From positions 62,001 to 126,000 of the forward strand of contig JBBQAO010000001.1 of assembly GCA_038316355.1 (NCBI GenBank): 64,000 bases of DNA. Direction: 5' to 3'. This stretch comes from Ga0077527 sp038316355 (lineage in GTDB: Bacteria; Pseudomonadota; Gammaproteobacteria; Burkholderiales; SG8-41). The notes beneath the pieces were generated by a model. It saw only the letters and a list, made by a program, of their open reading frames with translations, had not been told where the DNA came from and did not search any database. Below are positions 36,201-45,890 of this stretch, piece after piece. The position numbers and the translations under genes are program-made. Each line of letters starts with the position of its first letter. The stretch's first letter is position 1.

Positions 36201-37091
36201 GCTGGCCAAGATCTGGCTGCCCGCCTCCAGCGTGGAGTTCTTTGTGGCTTTAAGCACAATGCGGCCGCCTTCGACGACCGCGCTGTCGGCACGCAAGGTG
36301 CTGCTGTTGTTGATCAACCCGGCATAGATGCCGATACGTCCGGCTTCGGCTGTGATGGTGCCGAGGTTGCGCGCTTCGTTGTCCGGCGCGACGATCTCCA
36401 CCCGCAGGTTCGGCGTGCCGGGGTTGACCAGTTCCACGCTGTTGCCTGCAGCCAGCACCACTTCGCCGCCGGGGCTGGTGATCAGGCCGTTGTTGGTGAC
36501 CGCATTGCCGATCAGATGGACGCTGCCGCCGGTGATGCTGCCGTGATTCACCACGCCGCCGGCACCGGCACCGTCGGTGAAACGCATGCGATTGTTCAGG
36601 AAGTCGTCATTGCTCAGGTTAAGCGTTGAGGCGACCAGTCCGCCAACATTGATTTGCGATCCCGAGCCAAAGACAATTCCATTGGGATTGAGCAGAAATA
36701 CGCGTCCGCCGATGGCACCGGTATCCGAACCAATCCGGGATTCGAGCGTCCCGAGAATATTCGACGGATTGGCGCCTGGCGCAACACGGTTCAATATCGC
36801 CGACAGTGCGGAAGGCTGGATGAAACGCGTCAGCTCCCCAACCGATATCGAGAAACTGCCCCAGTTGATGATCGTCTGCGGTGTCAGCGTCTGGACATTC
36901 AGAATACCCGCTGCAGGGCTGCTGATCGTCGCCGCGCCATGCACCACCGCTCCACCCTTGGGATTGGCCAGCGCCACCTCGCCCGAAAAACAGGCGGCGA
37001 CGGCAAGTGCGGCCGGCGTCAAGGAGGCGAATAAAGAGAAAAGCCGCACTCTCTCTTTTCGTACGATCCTGCCACGCAAAGTTGTAACCAT
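30267..37091 (-). CDS. Giant filamentous-haemagglutinin-like exoprotein (TpsA-like)
   Basis: The start chosen is the ATG at 37091, preceded by GGGG, giving 2274 residues. A long signal region (RKERVRLFSLFASLTPAALA) is followed by the TPS secretion domain: ATISSPAAGILNVQTLTPQT, INWGSFSI, FLLNPNGIVFGSGSQINVGG and LVAST, all typical of FhaB-type N-termini. Most of the rest is a beta-helix of degenerate repeats of about 80-120 residues, each with a core like LGTKPGGTLGLTDAEL followed by a VTVSAPI-type strand. The C-terminus ends in a charged KRDEEEKKKETQSCR tail. No TpsB transporter gene is adjacent. It probably acts at the cell surface in adhesion. Length and repeats make recombination or assembly artefacts possible. 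Confidence 0.85.
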   Translation of the reverse strand: MVTTLRGRIVRKERVRLFSLFASLTPAALAVAACFSGEVALANPKGGAVVHGAATISSPAAGILNVQTLTPQTIINWGSFSISVGELTRFIQPSALSAILNRVAPGANPSNILGTLESRIGSDTGAIGGRVFLLNPNGIVFGSGSQINVGGLVASTLNLSNDDFLNNRMRFTDGAGAGGVVNHGSITGGSVHLIGNAVTNNGLITSPGGEVVLAAGNSVELVNPGTPNLRVEIVAPDNEARNLGTITAEAGRIGIYAGLINNSSTLRADSAVVEGGRIVLKATKNSTLEAGSQILASGTIGGTVEIQSGDTTLVSGTIAAQGATGAGGTVHVLGNKVGLIDAAHIDASGDTGGGTVLIGGDYQGKSPEVQNAFRTYVGQDATIKADAVTQGDGGKVIVWADDTTRVYGGISARGGALSGNGGFVETSGKVGLEVTRAPDVRAPQGLGGTWLLDPNDLEIVAGSEITNNIAQPFFSTLGETSRIGANLINLQLDFGSNVILTTTSQGLAAGAQQGNITISAPIVKTATGVGTTSLTMQAHNNIVIGPGGSITSTGDRLGVTLTANSDFSGGGGVTVGGGGIVTNGGSINISGQDLTAINAVIDARRTIGTGSGGSVSLSSNANMVNVGANILSGSFIQASGSTGVNINAPVTSGSSMFLSSSSGTVNVVAPVMSGTSFSASGSTGVNINATVNSGSSISLDSSSGPINVNSPMSGGFLDVYAGGADSVFTVTAPVTVAGAELYADNMDIQAMINAGGGLVSVQPTTFGRPMDLGTNTAGSLSLTQAELDNLATSGPKSFGGFSAGAITVSAPITVGSSSVSIDANTSFTVDAGASFTTAVQLDVNAPTITLDGTVNAQRVVFGTDTINVNALVTSATDIEIFTQSYLRPVNLGVVSDGPSSLDFTSAELNNLVTGATNPLRIGSTSSGALTVQGPIAPTGTQVLVLASGDSMGQAAGATITIPNLAFDVYGDVNLPEANVVGTLAASLCCSGNTFTFSNAVPLTIGTVGGISGVYNVNSFGATPTSATIVADNLDVASYMQFDSVTITPRNPATVRLDLGGADATGVLGISAADLANIYAGTLTLQADQADISAPVVSSSSVLAIAPVTAGRALNVIAELPVPKNVANLEFRPSEILNVSADSFILGDVNTGPVSVNAAMTAPGSINRFGLRSGDTATGITVNSALGATNNLSLTADVMTFNAAVSAAGFGGIAITTNTSGRPIDLGTKTGGTLGLDASELGMITASSGPLHVGDESAGDLTVSAPVVFSTIGDLHLTTNGVLHINETVTNTSAGVIHFKADAMNVNDSVTGGGDINLTTLNPVTSIALGTKPGGQLGLTTAELDFFYPGSGTLRIGDLDSSKSFNIQVTAPISPAGATTLSLQTANGSVSQTTSAFVTVPNLAVRAGNAITFGEVNDIGTVALRSTNSYVSIQHGGASPLTVGTVDGLSGVQASSSFAEITSNELNIGSFIEGQQVYIVSYGPMSLGTKPGGTLGLTDAELGNVYATTLTLGDSAITASNVTVTAPITGSSFDNLVIANAPGFAINVNSALTVPGNLTLTTSTLNVAAPVSSSFGQIVATADSMTFSAGPATVSSGSQIVLAPRNGTTVMNLGGPDVVSTTNTLGLDSTDLAALSTPFVYFGNGTPPSITVNTPTNLGATSAILNTSIGGVINVNAPLATTGDLWLTADDIAIAGAVSGANVTLGTVNTSRTVDLGTLGSGTFLGLDTASIGLISASNRLTFVGGTIIVSNPVTVTVPALTLQADTLNVNGTLTAPGDVTLLANTMDIANTVSSTGGGMIVAAPSGFTSMTLGPTTGSGLVLSSTEINQFSTSGALHLGDFMSTTSISVAAPINPGSVGALTLVANNGISQTAGSTISTGNLGLQSFSTVTLTEANNVGIVAGFGGNFSFTNNGLLSIGSVDGQSGISGSNVTLKGDTIAINQAVSGSTVTLAPRVAGAAINVGSKPGGIFGVSDAEIDMISASTLNIGQTTSGSVTVSAPVDRGSGNFNLVAQPGSTINVNATFASPNSNVGMNAGAGGTINIGAQVTAFSNITLTADNLNIAAPLVTTGSSVTLQPGTSGLPVNVGTETAGALSLTAVELALIDTDVLTIGNSSAGPLTVSAPFTSATLDQLRLISGGAIIQSPGAVITLSDPAGGALQLTSSSGGVSLIEANSVSGFLSGSASGSGSDFAFNNVLPMKLQNISVSAADKVLISGGIAGALPPMFLEVSIEVPTDQTSIAFNIIRDLNDLGESSNQAKRDEEEKKKETQSCR

Positions 37092-37265
37092 GGTTTCCCC
37101 TTCGCTGCTGAACAGCGACCGCGCTCCCGCACTTGGCAACCAGCCGCTTCGTTGCCGAGTACCAGTGTATCAGTCCTCCGCGAGAACTTGACCAGAATGC
37201 CGCTGATATTACAGGCAAATACAAAGGGCGCCGAAGCGCCCTTGTTTTACAACAAAAACAACTAT

Positions 37266-38534
37266 TTACACCAGAGCCTCCGCCCAGATGTTGCGCGCCC
37301 AGCCCCAGGCATAAGCCGCCTCGGCACTGCTCGCTGCGGTGGAAACACCACCGCTGCCCTTCACCGGCAGTATGCTTTTCTGCGTCGCGTCGTAACGATG
37401 TACCGACGCGACATGCATCGCGCTGTCAGCGCTGACGAAGCTGTAGCAGGTGTTCATCATCATCGTGTCAGCATTCACCGGCTGACCTTTGAGCAGCGCC
37501 ACGACTGCTGCTGCTGCAACCTTGGCATGCTGGTTGGCCATGCTGCCCGACTTCGGCATCGCCGACGCTGACAGTGTCGCGTCACCGAGTACGTGCACTC
37601 CTTTGACTGCGGTGGATTCGCAGCTGGTCCAGTCAACGCCGCACCAGCGGTTGTTCGCCGTGATCAGACCGCTTTTCACCGCGATGTCGGCCGCGCGCTG
37701 CGCCGGCACCACGTTGATGACGTCACCCTTGACGTTGTCGAACTGCAGTTTGACCGTCATGCCCTTGATGTCGACGTCGGCGATTTCGCTGTTCGGACGG
37801 TAATCGATCATGCCCTTGTACATGTCGTTCCAGGCCGCGAGAAACAGACCCTTCTTCGAAGTGATGTCCGGGTTGGAATCGAGCACGATGATTTTCGATT
37901 TCGGTTTCGCCTTCTTGAGATAGTCGGCGACCTGGCACACCCGCTCGTACGGTCCCGGCGGGCAGCGATACGGCGCCATCGGAATCTGCAGCACGTACAC
38001 GCCGCCGTCACGCATGGCAGTGAGCTGATTGCGCAGTGCCACGGTCTGCGCGCCGGCTTTCCACGCGTGCAGGATGCGGTTCTGCGCATCCGCGCTTTTT
38101 AATGACGGAATCTGGTCGAACAGGAATTCAACACCGGGCGATACGATGGCGCGGTCGTAAGGCAGGCTGTCCCCACCGGCCAGACGCACTAGGCGTTTTT
38201 CGGCATCGATGGCCAGCGCTGAATCGCGGATCACGCGGATGCCGCGGCTGCGCAAGCCCTCGTAGCTGAAGGTGATATCGCTCATCTGCGCGTTGCCGCC
38301 GAGCACCAGGTTGCTGATCGGGCAGGAAATGAAATGCTGGCTGGGTTCGACCAAGGTCACGTCGATGTCCGGCGCCCACAGTTTGATGAACTTCGCCGCG
38401 GTCGCGCCGCCGTACCCGCCGCCGACAACTACCACCCGTCCTGCACTGCCGCCGATGGTGGCGCAACCGGCCACCGCCGTTGCACCGGCGCCTGCGGCGG
38501 TCCATTTCATGAATTCGCGTCTGGATATGGTCAT
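37266..38534 (-). CDS. fccB: Flavocytochrome c sulfide dehydrogenase, flavoprotein subunit
   Basis: The 422-residue protein begins with a Tat signal (SRREFMKW) and a Cys in VAGCATIGG. The FAD site VVVVGGGYGGATAAKFI is near residues 33-49. The segments FISCPISNLVLGG and AYAWGWARNIWAEALV fit FccB, including the conserved redox Cys. It would oxidise sulfide in the periplasm and pass electrons to the cytochrome encoded nine bases upstream. A role in sulfide or sulfur-compound detoxification is likely. Other FAD-dependent sulfide quinone reductases are alternatives, but the adjacent cytochrome supports FccB. Confidence 0.88.
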   Translation of the reverse strand: MTISRREFMKWTAAGAGATAVAGCATIGGSAGRVVVVGGGYGGATAAKFIKLWAPDIDVTLVEPSQHFISCPISNLVLGGNAQMSDITFSYEGLRSRGIRVIRDSALAIDAEKRLVRLAGGDSLPYDRAIVSPGVEFLFDQIPSLKSADAQNRILHAWKAGAQTVALRNQLTAMRDGGVYVLQIPMAPYRCPPGPYERVCQVADYLKKAKPKSKIIVLDSNPDITSKKGLFLAAWNDMYKGMIDYRPNSEIADVDIKGMTVKLQFDNVKGDVINVVPAQRAADIAVKSGLITANNRWCGVDWTSCESTAVKGVHVLGDATLSASAMPKSGSMANQHAKVAAAAVVALLKGQPVNADTMMMNTCYSFVSADSAMHVASVHRYDATQKSILPVKGSGGVSTAASSAEAAYAWGWARNIWAEALV

Positions 38535-38543
38535 GGCGTTCTC

Positions 38544-38885
38544 CTAACGCACGGCCGGCGCAGACGTCGCGCGACCGGGTGTCACCGCGGCGAAATAGCC
38601 CGCGATCAGCTCGAGTTGTTCGTTGGTATAACCCTTGGCATGCTGGTGCATGATCGTCGCCGGACGTTTGCCGTCGCGAAATTCCTGCATCTGCTTCAAA
38701 AGGTAATCCTTGTTCTGTCCGGCGAGGCTGGGCGGCACACCGCCGACGCTGCGGCCGTCGGTGCCGTGACAGGTGAAACAGGTGGCGGCGAGGCTGCGGG
38801 CGTGTTGCGGATCTGCCGCGGTTGCTGATGTTAGCCATGCACTACCAGCCAGAGACACGGCCAGCAGGGTCGTTGCTTTAACCAT
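38544..38885 (-). CDS. Cytochrome c, FccA-like
   Basis: The ATG at 38885 with GGAG seven bases upstream gives 113 residues. A signal peptide ends near SATAADPQHA. A single haem site, CFTCHG, lies about residue 36, followed by PPSLAGQNKDYL and a C-terminal Met (TIMHQHAKGYTNEQL) that could be the axial ligand. It is nine bases upstream of fccB and likely forms the cytochrome subunit of the same enzyme. Confidence 0.87.
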   Translation of the reverse strand: MVKATTLLAVSLAGSAWLTSATAADPQHARSLAATCFTCHGTDGRSVGGVPPSLAGQNKDYLLKQMQEFRDGKRPATIMHQHAKGYTNEQLELIAGYFAAVTPGRATSAPAVR

Positions 38886-39047
38886 GGTTGCGCTCCATAA
38901 CAATGCGGCGCCAAGGATTGGCTACCGCCGGGCTGAAATTGATATCAGTTTTTTTATCGAACCAGTCTCTGCGCAAATACCACTGCTGTCAAGAAAGCCG
39001 CAACCCGCGACAGAAAGCCGCAACCCGCCCTTTGACCACCGCAGCCG

Positions 39048-41309
<2,262 letters not shown>

Positions 41310-41337
41310 GGTTGTCCGATCATGGGCATGTGAAACC

Positions 41338-41646
41338 TCAGTTCTCTTCCATTACACACTGTAACGGATGCAGGTGCTGCTTGGAGTACGACTTTACCTG
41401 TTCCACTTTGGTTGCGGCAACATCTCTCGGAAATATACCGCAAACGCCCATGCCGTCGCGGTGCACCTTGAGCATGACCTGGGTCGCGCTTTCGCGACTA
41501 AGGGAGAAAAACCGCTGTAAAACCCCTACGACGAAATCCATAGGCGTGTAGTCGTCATTGAGCAGCAACACCTTGAACATCGATGGCGGCTTGGTTTTGG
41601 TACGTTTCGCCTCAAGGACGGTGTCTTCACGCTGCCTGGTTGCCAT
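41338..41646 (-). CDS. clpS: ClpS adaptor
   Basis: ClpS delivers N-degron substrates to ClpAP. The 102-residue protein has a flexible N-terminus, then FKVLLLNDDYTPMDFVVGVL with the substrate-pocket residues, VMLKVHRDGMGVCGIFPRDV, and the usual C-terminal EQVKSYSKQHLHPLQCVME. Length and order match. It lies directly upstream of clpA on the minus strand. Confidence 0.96.
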   Translation of the reverse strand: MATRQREDTVLEAKRTKTKPPSMFKVLLLNDDYTPMDFVVGVLQRFFSLSRESATQVMLKVHRDGMGVCGIFPRDVAATKVEQVKSYSKQHLHPLQCVMEEN

Positions 41647-41982
41647 ACCGTTGAAAAATTCGCATTACATGCCTCAAACTTCTAAATTGGGGCCGGGGTG
41701 CCGATCTGCAAGTGGCGCGGGTCCACTGTGAATCCACGCTTGAACACCTATTGTGTCTGGAATGCAGAATTTTTCAAGTGGCTGCAAACAATGGAAAAAC
41801 CTGCCAGATCCGGGGTTTCCGGCGTAAGCTTGACTTTGACCGGCAAATACCCTAGAAAGCAGTCGGGTGTTGGGGTTCAGGCTTTATCGCAAGACCAGCG
41901 CAGTACCTGTGGTTTGGCCAATGCGATCCTTGGAACTCGAACAAATCGCGGAGCCCATCCGCTTTTCTATCAAGGCAGGCAT
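41647..41982 (+). promoter_or_regulatory. Long leader region upstream of the cold-shock gene
   Basis: The 336 bases between clpS and the cold-shock gene carry no conserved gene. A plus-strand frame is open through part of it and in phase with the csp gene, but its sequence shows no csp-like pattern. The length fits the long 5' leaders typical of csp transcripts. No clear -10/-35 pair or defined RNA element could be identified. Confidence 0.35.
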
Positions 41983-42186
41983 ATGGCAACTGGTACTGTG
42001 AAATGGTTCAATGACTCCAAAGGTTACGGGTTCATCACTCCGGACGACGGCAGCGAAGATCTTTTCGCGCACTTCTCCGCGATCCAGATGAATGGCTTCA
42101 AGACACTGAAAGAAGGCCAGAAAGTGTCTTTCGAAGTCACCCAGGGCCCCAAGGGCAAGCAAGCCTCTAACATCCAAGCAGCCTGA
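41983..42186 (+). CDS. Cold-shock protein, CspA family
   Basis: The 67-residue protein is a single cold-shock domain, a nucleic-acid chaperone. RNP1 (KGYGFI) is at residues 13-18 and RNP2 (LFAHFSAI) near residue 28, with VKWFNDSKG at the start. The ATG at 41983 is chosen because the in-frame extension upstream is unconserved. AAGGCAGG precedes it. A hairpin terminator follows 51 bases after the stop. It is divergent from clpS-clpA, a common proteobacterial neighbourhood. Confidence 0.95.
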   Translation: MATGTVKWFNDSKGYGFITPDDGSEDLFAHFSAIQMNGFKTLKEGQKVSFEVTQGPKGKQASNIQAA

Positions 42187-42237
42187 AGCTGTGAATTCTG
42201 CCGCTGGCAGCAATGCCGGCGGCCCTGCGCCAGACTA

Positions 42238-42272
42238 AGCCCGCAGACCATTACGGTCCTGCGGGCTTTTTT
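42238..42272 (+). terminator. Rho-independent terminator after the cold-shock gene
   Basis: Arms AGCCCGCAGACC and GGTCCTGCGGGCT form a stem with one bulged base around a short ATTAC loop, followed by a run of six T. Confidence 0.85.
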
Positions 42273-42480
42273 CTGCACCCGCCGGCAAGCACAGTCCGCC
42301 GGGTGAACCTCCGTTTATGCCGGATGCAATAAATGCGATAATTCTGCCGACGGACCAGCATGGGAAGAGCGCGGATGCCGCAGTTCCGATCCTGCTCGTG
42401 GAACGCCCCGGGACGCCCTACAGATCGCCGGAACCGGCCGATCACTTGAACGACAAAAATTCGAACGGAGAAAGAGAATC

Positions 42481-43857
42481 ATGACTGCAAAACTGGACCT
42501 GCTCAAAATCGCGCAGGAAGAACAGAGCGGCGACCTGTTCAAGCACCTCGACAGCATCTTCAAACGTTCCAAAACCCAGCCGCGCGGCTTCAGTGACGCT
42601 ATCATCTGGGAAGGCGGCAATGAGGCAGGCGGCGTCAAACCCGTGGCGCACGCGCTCACCGACACGTTTGCGCTGAACGGCACGCTCATGGCTCTCGATG
42701 TGCTGGGCCTGCCCTTCCTCGGCGTACCGATGATGGCGCAGTTCCGCCATGACTCGAAGCTGAAGTCGCTGGAGTGGTTCGGCAAGATGGATTTCACCTG
42801 CCTGAAGTGGTCGACCGCAGGTGACTTCATGGTGAATGACGGCGGCAAAAAAGTCGTTGTCGCCGGAAAATCCGCCAACGCTCCGCTGCGCACCGCCGCC
42901 GGCGTGTACTGCAACGTGCGCCCCTACGGCCCCATCACCAGCGTGCGTTTCATGCCCGGCCTGCCCTACTCCCAGGACAACAAGAAGTTCGTGGTCGACA
43001 AAACCACCGGCAACATCCATTCGGAAATGAACACCCCGGGTGTACGCATGGCTTACGCCGCGCGCCTGTTCCTTAAAATGGTCCACGAAACCGGCCAGAT
43101 CGGCCGTGTCGCCACCAAGCCGACGCAGGCCAAGGAAGACGCCGTCAACGCCGGCATCATGCGCTGGCTGCTGCAGGGCACGAAGTTCAAGCTGAAGCGT
43201 CAATACGCCGTGGATGCCTACGAAGAGCACAAGGAAAACGTTGACGCCATCGCCGCGCTGCTGCCGAAGGATTTCAAGGCCGGCATGGAAAACTGGGGCG
43301 GCGACATCTATGAGCACATCTCCGACACCAACTTCGGCCTGCTGCTGCATGACATGATCAATCACCGTGACTGCATCGTGTACGCAACCGATCTCGACGG
43401 CGACCGCCTGACCGACCTGATGGCAGATGCGCCGGACGTTCTGCGCGCCTGGGGGCAGCTGGTGCTTGATCACGCCAAGACCGGCAAGGACATGAAGCAG
43501 GTCTGGAAAGACATGGGCTTCACCATGACCAACGGCAAGGACATGACCAGCGTGATGTACCGCATGGAAGGCGCGCCGATTTACGAGCAGACCCTCGGCT
43601 CCGCTGACGCGATGCTGATGCGTCTGCTCAACGGTGATGAAACCGTCGGCGGCACCAAAGACCCGTACGATCCGCGCATTCACTTCGTACTGATCAACGA
43701 AGCCTACAAGGCCGCCAACCCGGGTAACAAGGAGCTTGCCGGCTGGCTGGACGCGCAACTCGCCACCTTCGACAAGATTTACGGTGCCAAGCGTCCGCGC
43801 TATATCGACGGTTACAACCAGCTCAAGGCCGCGATCAAGCCCTGGGGTAGCCAGTAA
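42481..43857 (+). CDS. Unrecognised 458-residue cytosolic protein
   Basis: A long frame with a good ribosome site (GGAGAAAGAG before the ATG) and strong coding character. I do not recognise the family. There is no signal peptide or membrane helix. The text is mixed alpha/beta with many Asp, Lys and Gly: EGGNEAGGVKPVAHALTDTF, YCNVRPYGPITSVRFMPGLP, YATDLDGDRLTDLMADAP, and the ending RYIDGYNQLKAAIKPWG. A T-tailed terminator follows directly, and aceB begins 338 bases later. The coding bias and terminator look like a well-expressed housekeeping or metabolic gene. Function is not proposed. The antisense frame on the same span is a codon-bias shadow. Confidence 0.8.
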   Translation: MTAKLDLLKIAQEEQSGDLFKHLDSIFKRSKTQPRGFSDAIIWEGGNEAGGVKPVAHALTDTFALNGTLMALDVLGLPFLGVPMMAQFRHDSKLKSLEWFGKMDFTCLKWSTAGDFMVNDGGKKVVVAGKSANAPLRTAAGVYCNVRPYGPITSVRFMPGLPYSQDNKKFVVDKTTGNIHSEMNTPGVRMAYAARLFLKMVHETGQIGRVATKPTQAKEDAVNAGIMRWLLQGTKFKLKRQYAVDAYEEHKENVDAIAALLPKDFKAGMENWGGDIYEHISDTNFGLLLHDMINHRDCIVYATDLDGDRLTDLMADAPDVLRAWGQLVLDHAKTGKDMKQVWKDMGFTMTNGKDMTSVMYRMEGAPIYEQTLGSADAMLMRLLNGDETVGGTKDPYDPRIHFVLINEAYKAANPGNKELAGWLDAQLATFDKIYGAKRPRYIDGYNQLKAAIKPWGSQ

Positions 43858-43895
43858 CATAGCGCTCCCACGCGGCGTATCAGCCGCGCTCCAAT

Positions 43896-43926
43896 AAAAA
43901 ACGCTCGCAACCGCGGGCGTTTTTTA
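43896..43926 (+). terminator. Rho-independent terminator after the 458-residue gene
   Basis: An A-run and ACGCTCGC pair with GCGGGCGT plus a T-run around an AACC loop. The A-tract/T-tract flanks make it work in both directions. The remaining bases to 44195 hold no gene. Confidence 0.85.
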
Positions 43927-44033
43927 TTGCGCTGGCCATTCATCGCAGGTCGGCCATCTTGCATAGCGGCATTGCCGATCATTCAATGCCAAACCTGGTA
44001 TTTCCCTGCTGAAATCGGCCCACTATGCAAATA

Positions 44034-44061
44034 TTGGCTGTTGTGGAATTCTATGTATAAT
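44034..44061 (+). promoter_or_regulatory. Candidate promoter of malate synthase
   Basis: TTGGCT (44034-44039) and a perfect TATAAT (44056-44061) are 16 bases apart. The predicted transcript has a leader of about 130 bases, in a 338-base gene-free gap whose left end holds the preceding terminator. No known operator was identified. Confidence 0.5.
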
Positions 44062-44195
44062 GCATTGCAGCAATAGCCGTGGCAATCGTTTTTACATTGT
44101 GAAACCTTGGTTTTCCCCCTACTTTTCCCTCTACTTTTTTTCTCCGACTGATTCTCCGACTGATCCTGATTACCGACGCGTCCAGGAGTCTGACC

Positions 44196-45824
44196 ATGAC
44201 CACCACCCGTTTCCCCGATGGCGTTGAAATCATCGGTGCCATCCCTGCCGCTTACGGCGAAATACTGACGCCGCCGGCCATCGCCTTTTTCGCCAGGCTG
44301 GCGCGAAAATTTGAAGCTCGCCGCCAGGAATTGATGGCACAGCGCGTGGTGCGCCAGAACGGGTTTGATGCCGGCAAATTGCCCGACTTCCTCGCCGAAA
44401 CCAAAACCGTGCGCGACGGCGACTGGACCATCGGTGCGGTGCCCGCCGACCTGCAGGACCGCCGCGTTGAAATCACCGGCCCCACCGACCGCAAGATGGT
44501 GATCAACGCGCTCAACTCGGGGGCCAATGTATTCATGGCTGACTTCGAGGATTCGAACGCGCCGACCTGGAGCAACATGATCGAGGGGCAGCTCAATCTG
44601 CGTGACGCCCTGCGCGGATCGATCACCTACCAGAGCCCGGAAGGCAAAAGCTACAAACTCAACGCCAAAATCGCCACGCTGCTGGTGCGCCCGCGCGGCT
44701 GGCACCTGATGGAAAACCATGCGCTGATCGACGGCGATCCGGTCTCCGGCGCGATTTTCGATTTCGCGCTGTATTTTTTCCACAACGCCAAGGAAGCACT
44801 GGCACGCGGCACCGGCGCGTATTTCTATCTGCCGAAAATGGAAAGCCACCTTGAAGCGCGGCTGTGGAACGACATTTTTATCATGGCACAGCAGGAACTC
44901 GGCGTGCCGCAGGGCACGATCAAGGGCACGGTGCTGATCGAGACCGTGCTCGCCGCCTTCGAGATGGACGAAATCCTCTACGAACTGCGCGAGCATTGCG
45001 TCGGCCTCAACATTGGCCGCTGGGATTACATTTTCAGCTGCATCAAGAAATTCCGCTCCAACAAGGATTTCTGCCTCGCCGACCGCAGTCAGGTATCCAT
45101 GACTTCGCCGTTCATGCGCGCCTATGCGCTGCTGCTGATCCAGACCTGCCACAAACGCAAAGCCTTCGCGATGGGCGGCATGGCAGCGCAGATTCCGATC
45201 AAAGACGATTCTGCGGCGAACGAGGCCGCGCTGGCCAAGGTGCGCGCCGACAAGGAGCGCGAGGCCACCGACGGCTGCGACGGCACCTGGGTTGCGCATC
45301 CGGGTCTGGTCGGCATCGCCAGGGAAATTTTCGACAAACACATGCCGGCGGCAAACCAGGTCAGCCGCCTGCGGCCCGACGTCAACGTCAGCGCCAAAGA
45401 CCTGCTCAACTTCCAGCCGGAAGCACCGATCAGCGAAGCCGGCCTGCGCAACAACATCAGCGTCGGCATCCAGTACATCGGGGCCTGGCTGGCCGGCAAC
45501 GGTTGCGTGCCGGTATACAACCTGATGGAGGACGCCGCCACCGCGGAGATTTCGCGTTCGCAGATCTGGCAATGGATGCGCAGCCCCAAGGGTGTGCTTG
45601 ACGACGGTCGCAAGGTCACAAAAGACATGTTCCGCAAAATGCTGCCGGAAGAACTGGCGCGGGTGCGTCGCGAACTCGGCGAGGAAGCCTGGAACGCCGG
45701 TCAGTATGAAGAAGCGGCCCTGCTTTTCGATGAAATCAGCACCAGCGACGACTACGTGGAGTTTCTGACGCTGCCCGGTTATGAGCAGTTGACCAAAGGC
45801 ATTGAAGCTGGCGTCGCAGCATAA
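44196..45824 (+). CDS. aceB: Malate synthase A
   Basis: AceB joins glyoxylate and acetyl-CoA to malate in the glyoxylate shunt. The 542-residue length is the A isoform, and segments ANVFMADFEDSNAPTWSNMI, RPRGWHLMENHALIDG and NIGRWDYIFSCIKKF are characteristic, with catalytic Arg and Asp/Glu expected in these regions. The C-terminal part has WQWMRSPKGVLDDGRKVT. AGGAG precedes the ATG. Isocitrate lyase is not in the window. A terminator follows. Confidence 0.96.
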   Translation: MTTTRFPDGVEIIGAIPAAYGEILTPPAIAFFARLARKFEARRQELMAQRVVRQNGFDAGKLPDFLAETKTVRDGDWTIGAVPADLQDRRVEITGPTDRKMVINALNSGANVFMADFEDSNAPTWSNMIEGQLNLRDALRGSITYQSPEGKSYKLNAKIATLLVRPRGWHLMENHALIDGDPVSGAIFDFALYFFHNAKEALARGTGAYFYLPKMESHLEARLWNDIFIMAQQELGVPQGTIKGTVLIETVLAAFEMDEILYELREHCVGLNIGRWDYIFSCIKKFRSNKDFCLADRSQVSMTSPFMRAYALLLIQTCHKRKAFAMGGMAAQIPIKDDSAANEAALAKVRADKEREATDGCDGTWVAHPGLVGIAREIFDKHMPAANQVSRLRPDVNVSAKDLLNFQPEAPISEAGLRNNISVGIQYIGAWLAGNGCVPVYNLMEDAATAEISRSQIWQWMRSPKGVLDDGRKVTKDMFRKMLPEELARVRRELGEEAWNAGQYEEAALLFDEISTSDDYVEFLTLPGYEQLTKGIEAGVAA

Positions 45825-45846
45825 CAACTACACCCTTCATATCATC

Positions 45847-45875
45847 AAGGCCTCCGCATTTGCGGGGGCCTTTTT
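45847..45875 (+). terminator. Rho-independent terminator after aceB
   Basis: AAGGCCTCCGC and GCGGGGGCCTT form a stem around ATTT, followed by TTT. Confidence 0.8.
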
Positions 45876-45890
45876 CCGTACAATCTGCCA

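Noticed and set aside
41698..41982. In-frame N-terminal extension of the cold-shock protein
   Set aside because: The extension is unconserved, and the ATG at 41983 gives a standard 67-residue CspA-family protein.
42442..43860. Long minus-strand open frame antisense to the 458-residue gene
   Set aside because: It mirrors the codon bias of the plus-strand gene. The plus strand has a ribosome site and terminator, while the minus-strand product has no recognisable domain.
43983..45827. Long minus-strand open frame antisense to aceB
   Set aside because: It lies opposite a clear malate synthase. It is an artefact of the high-GC third-position bias.
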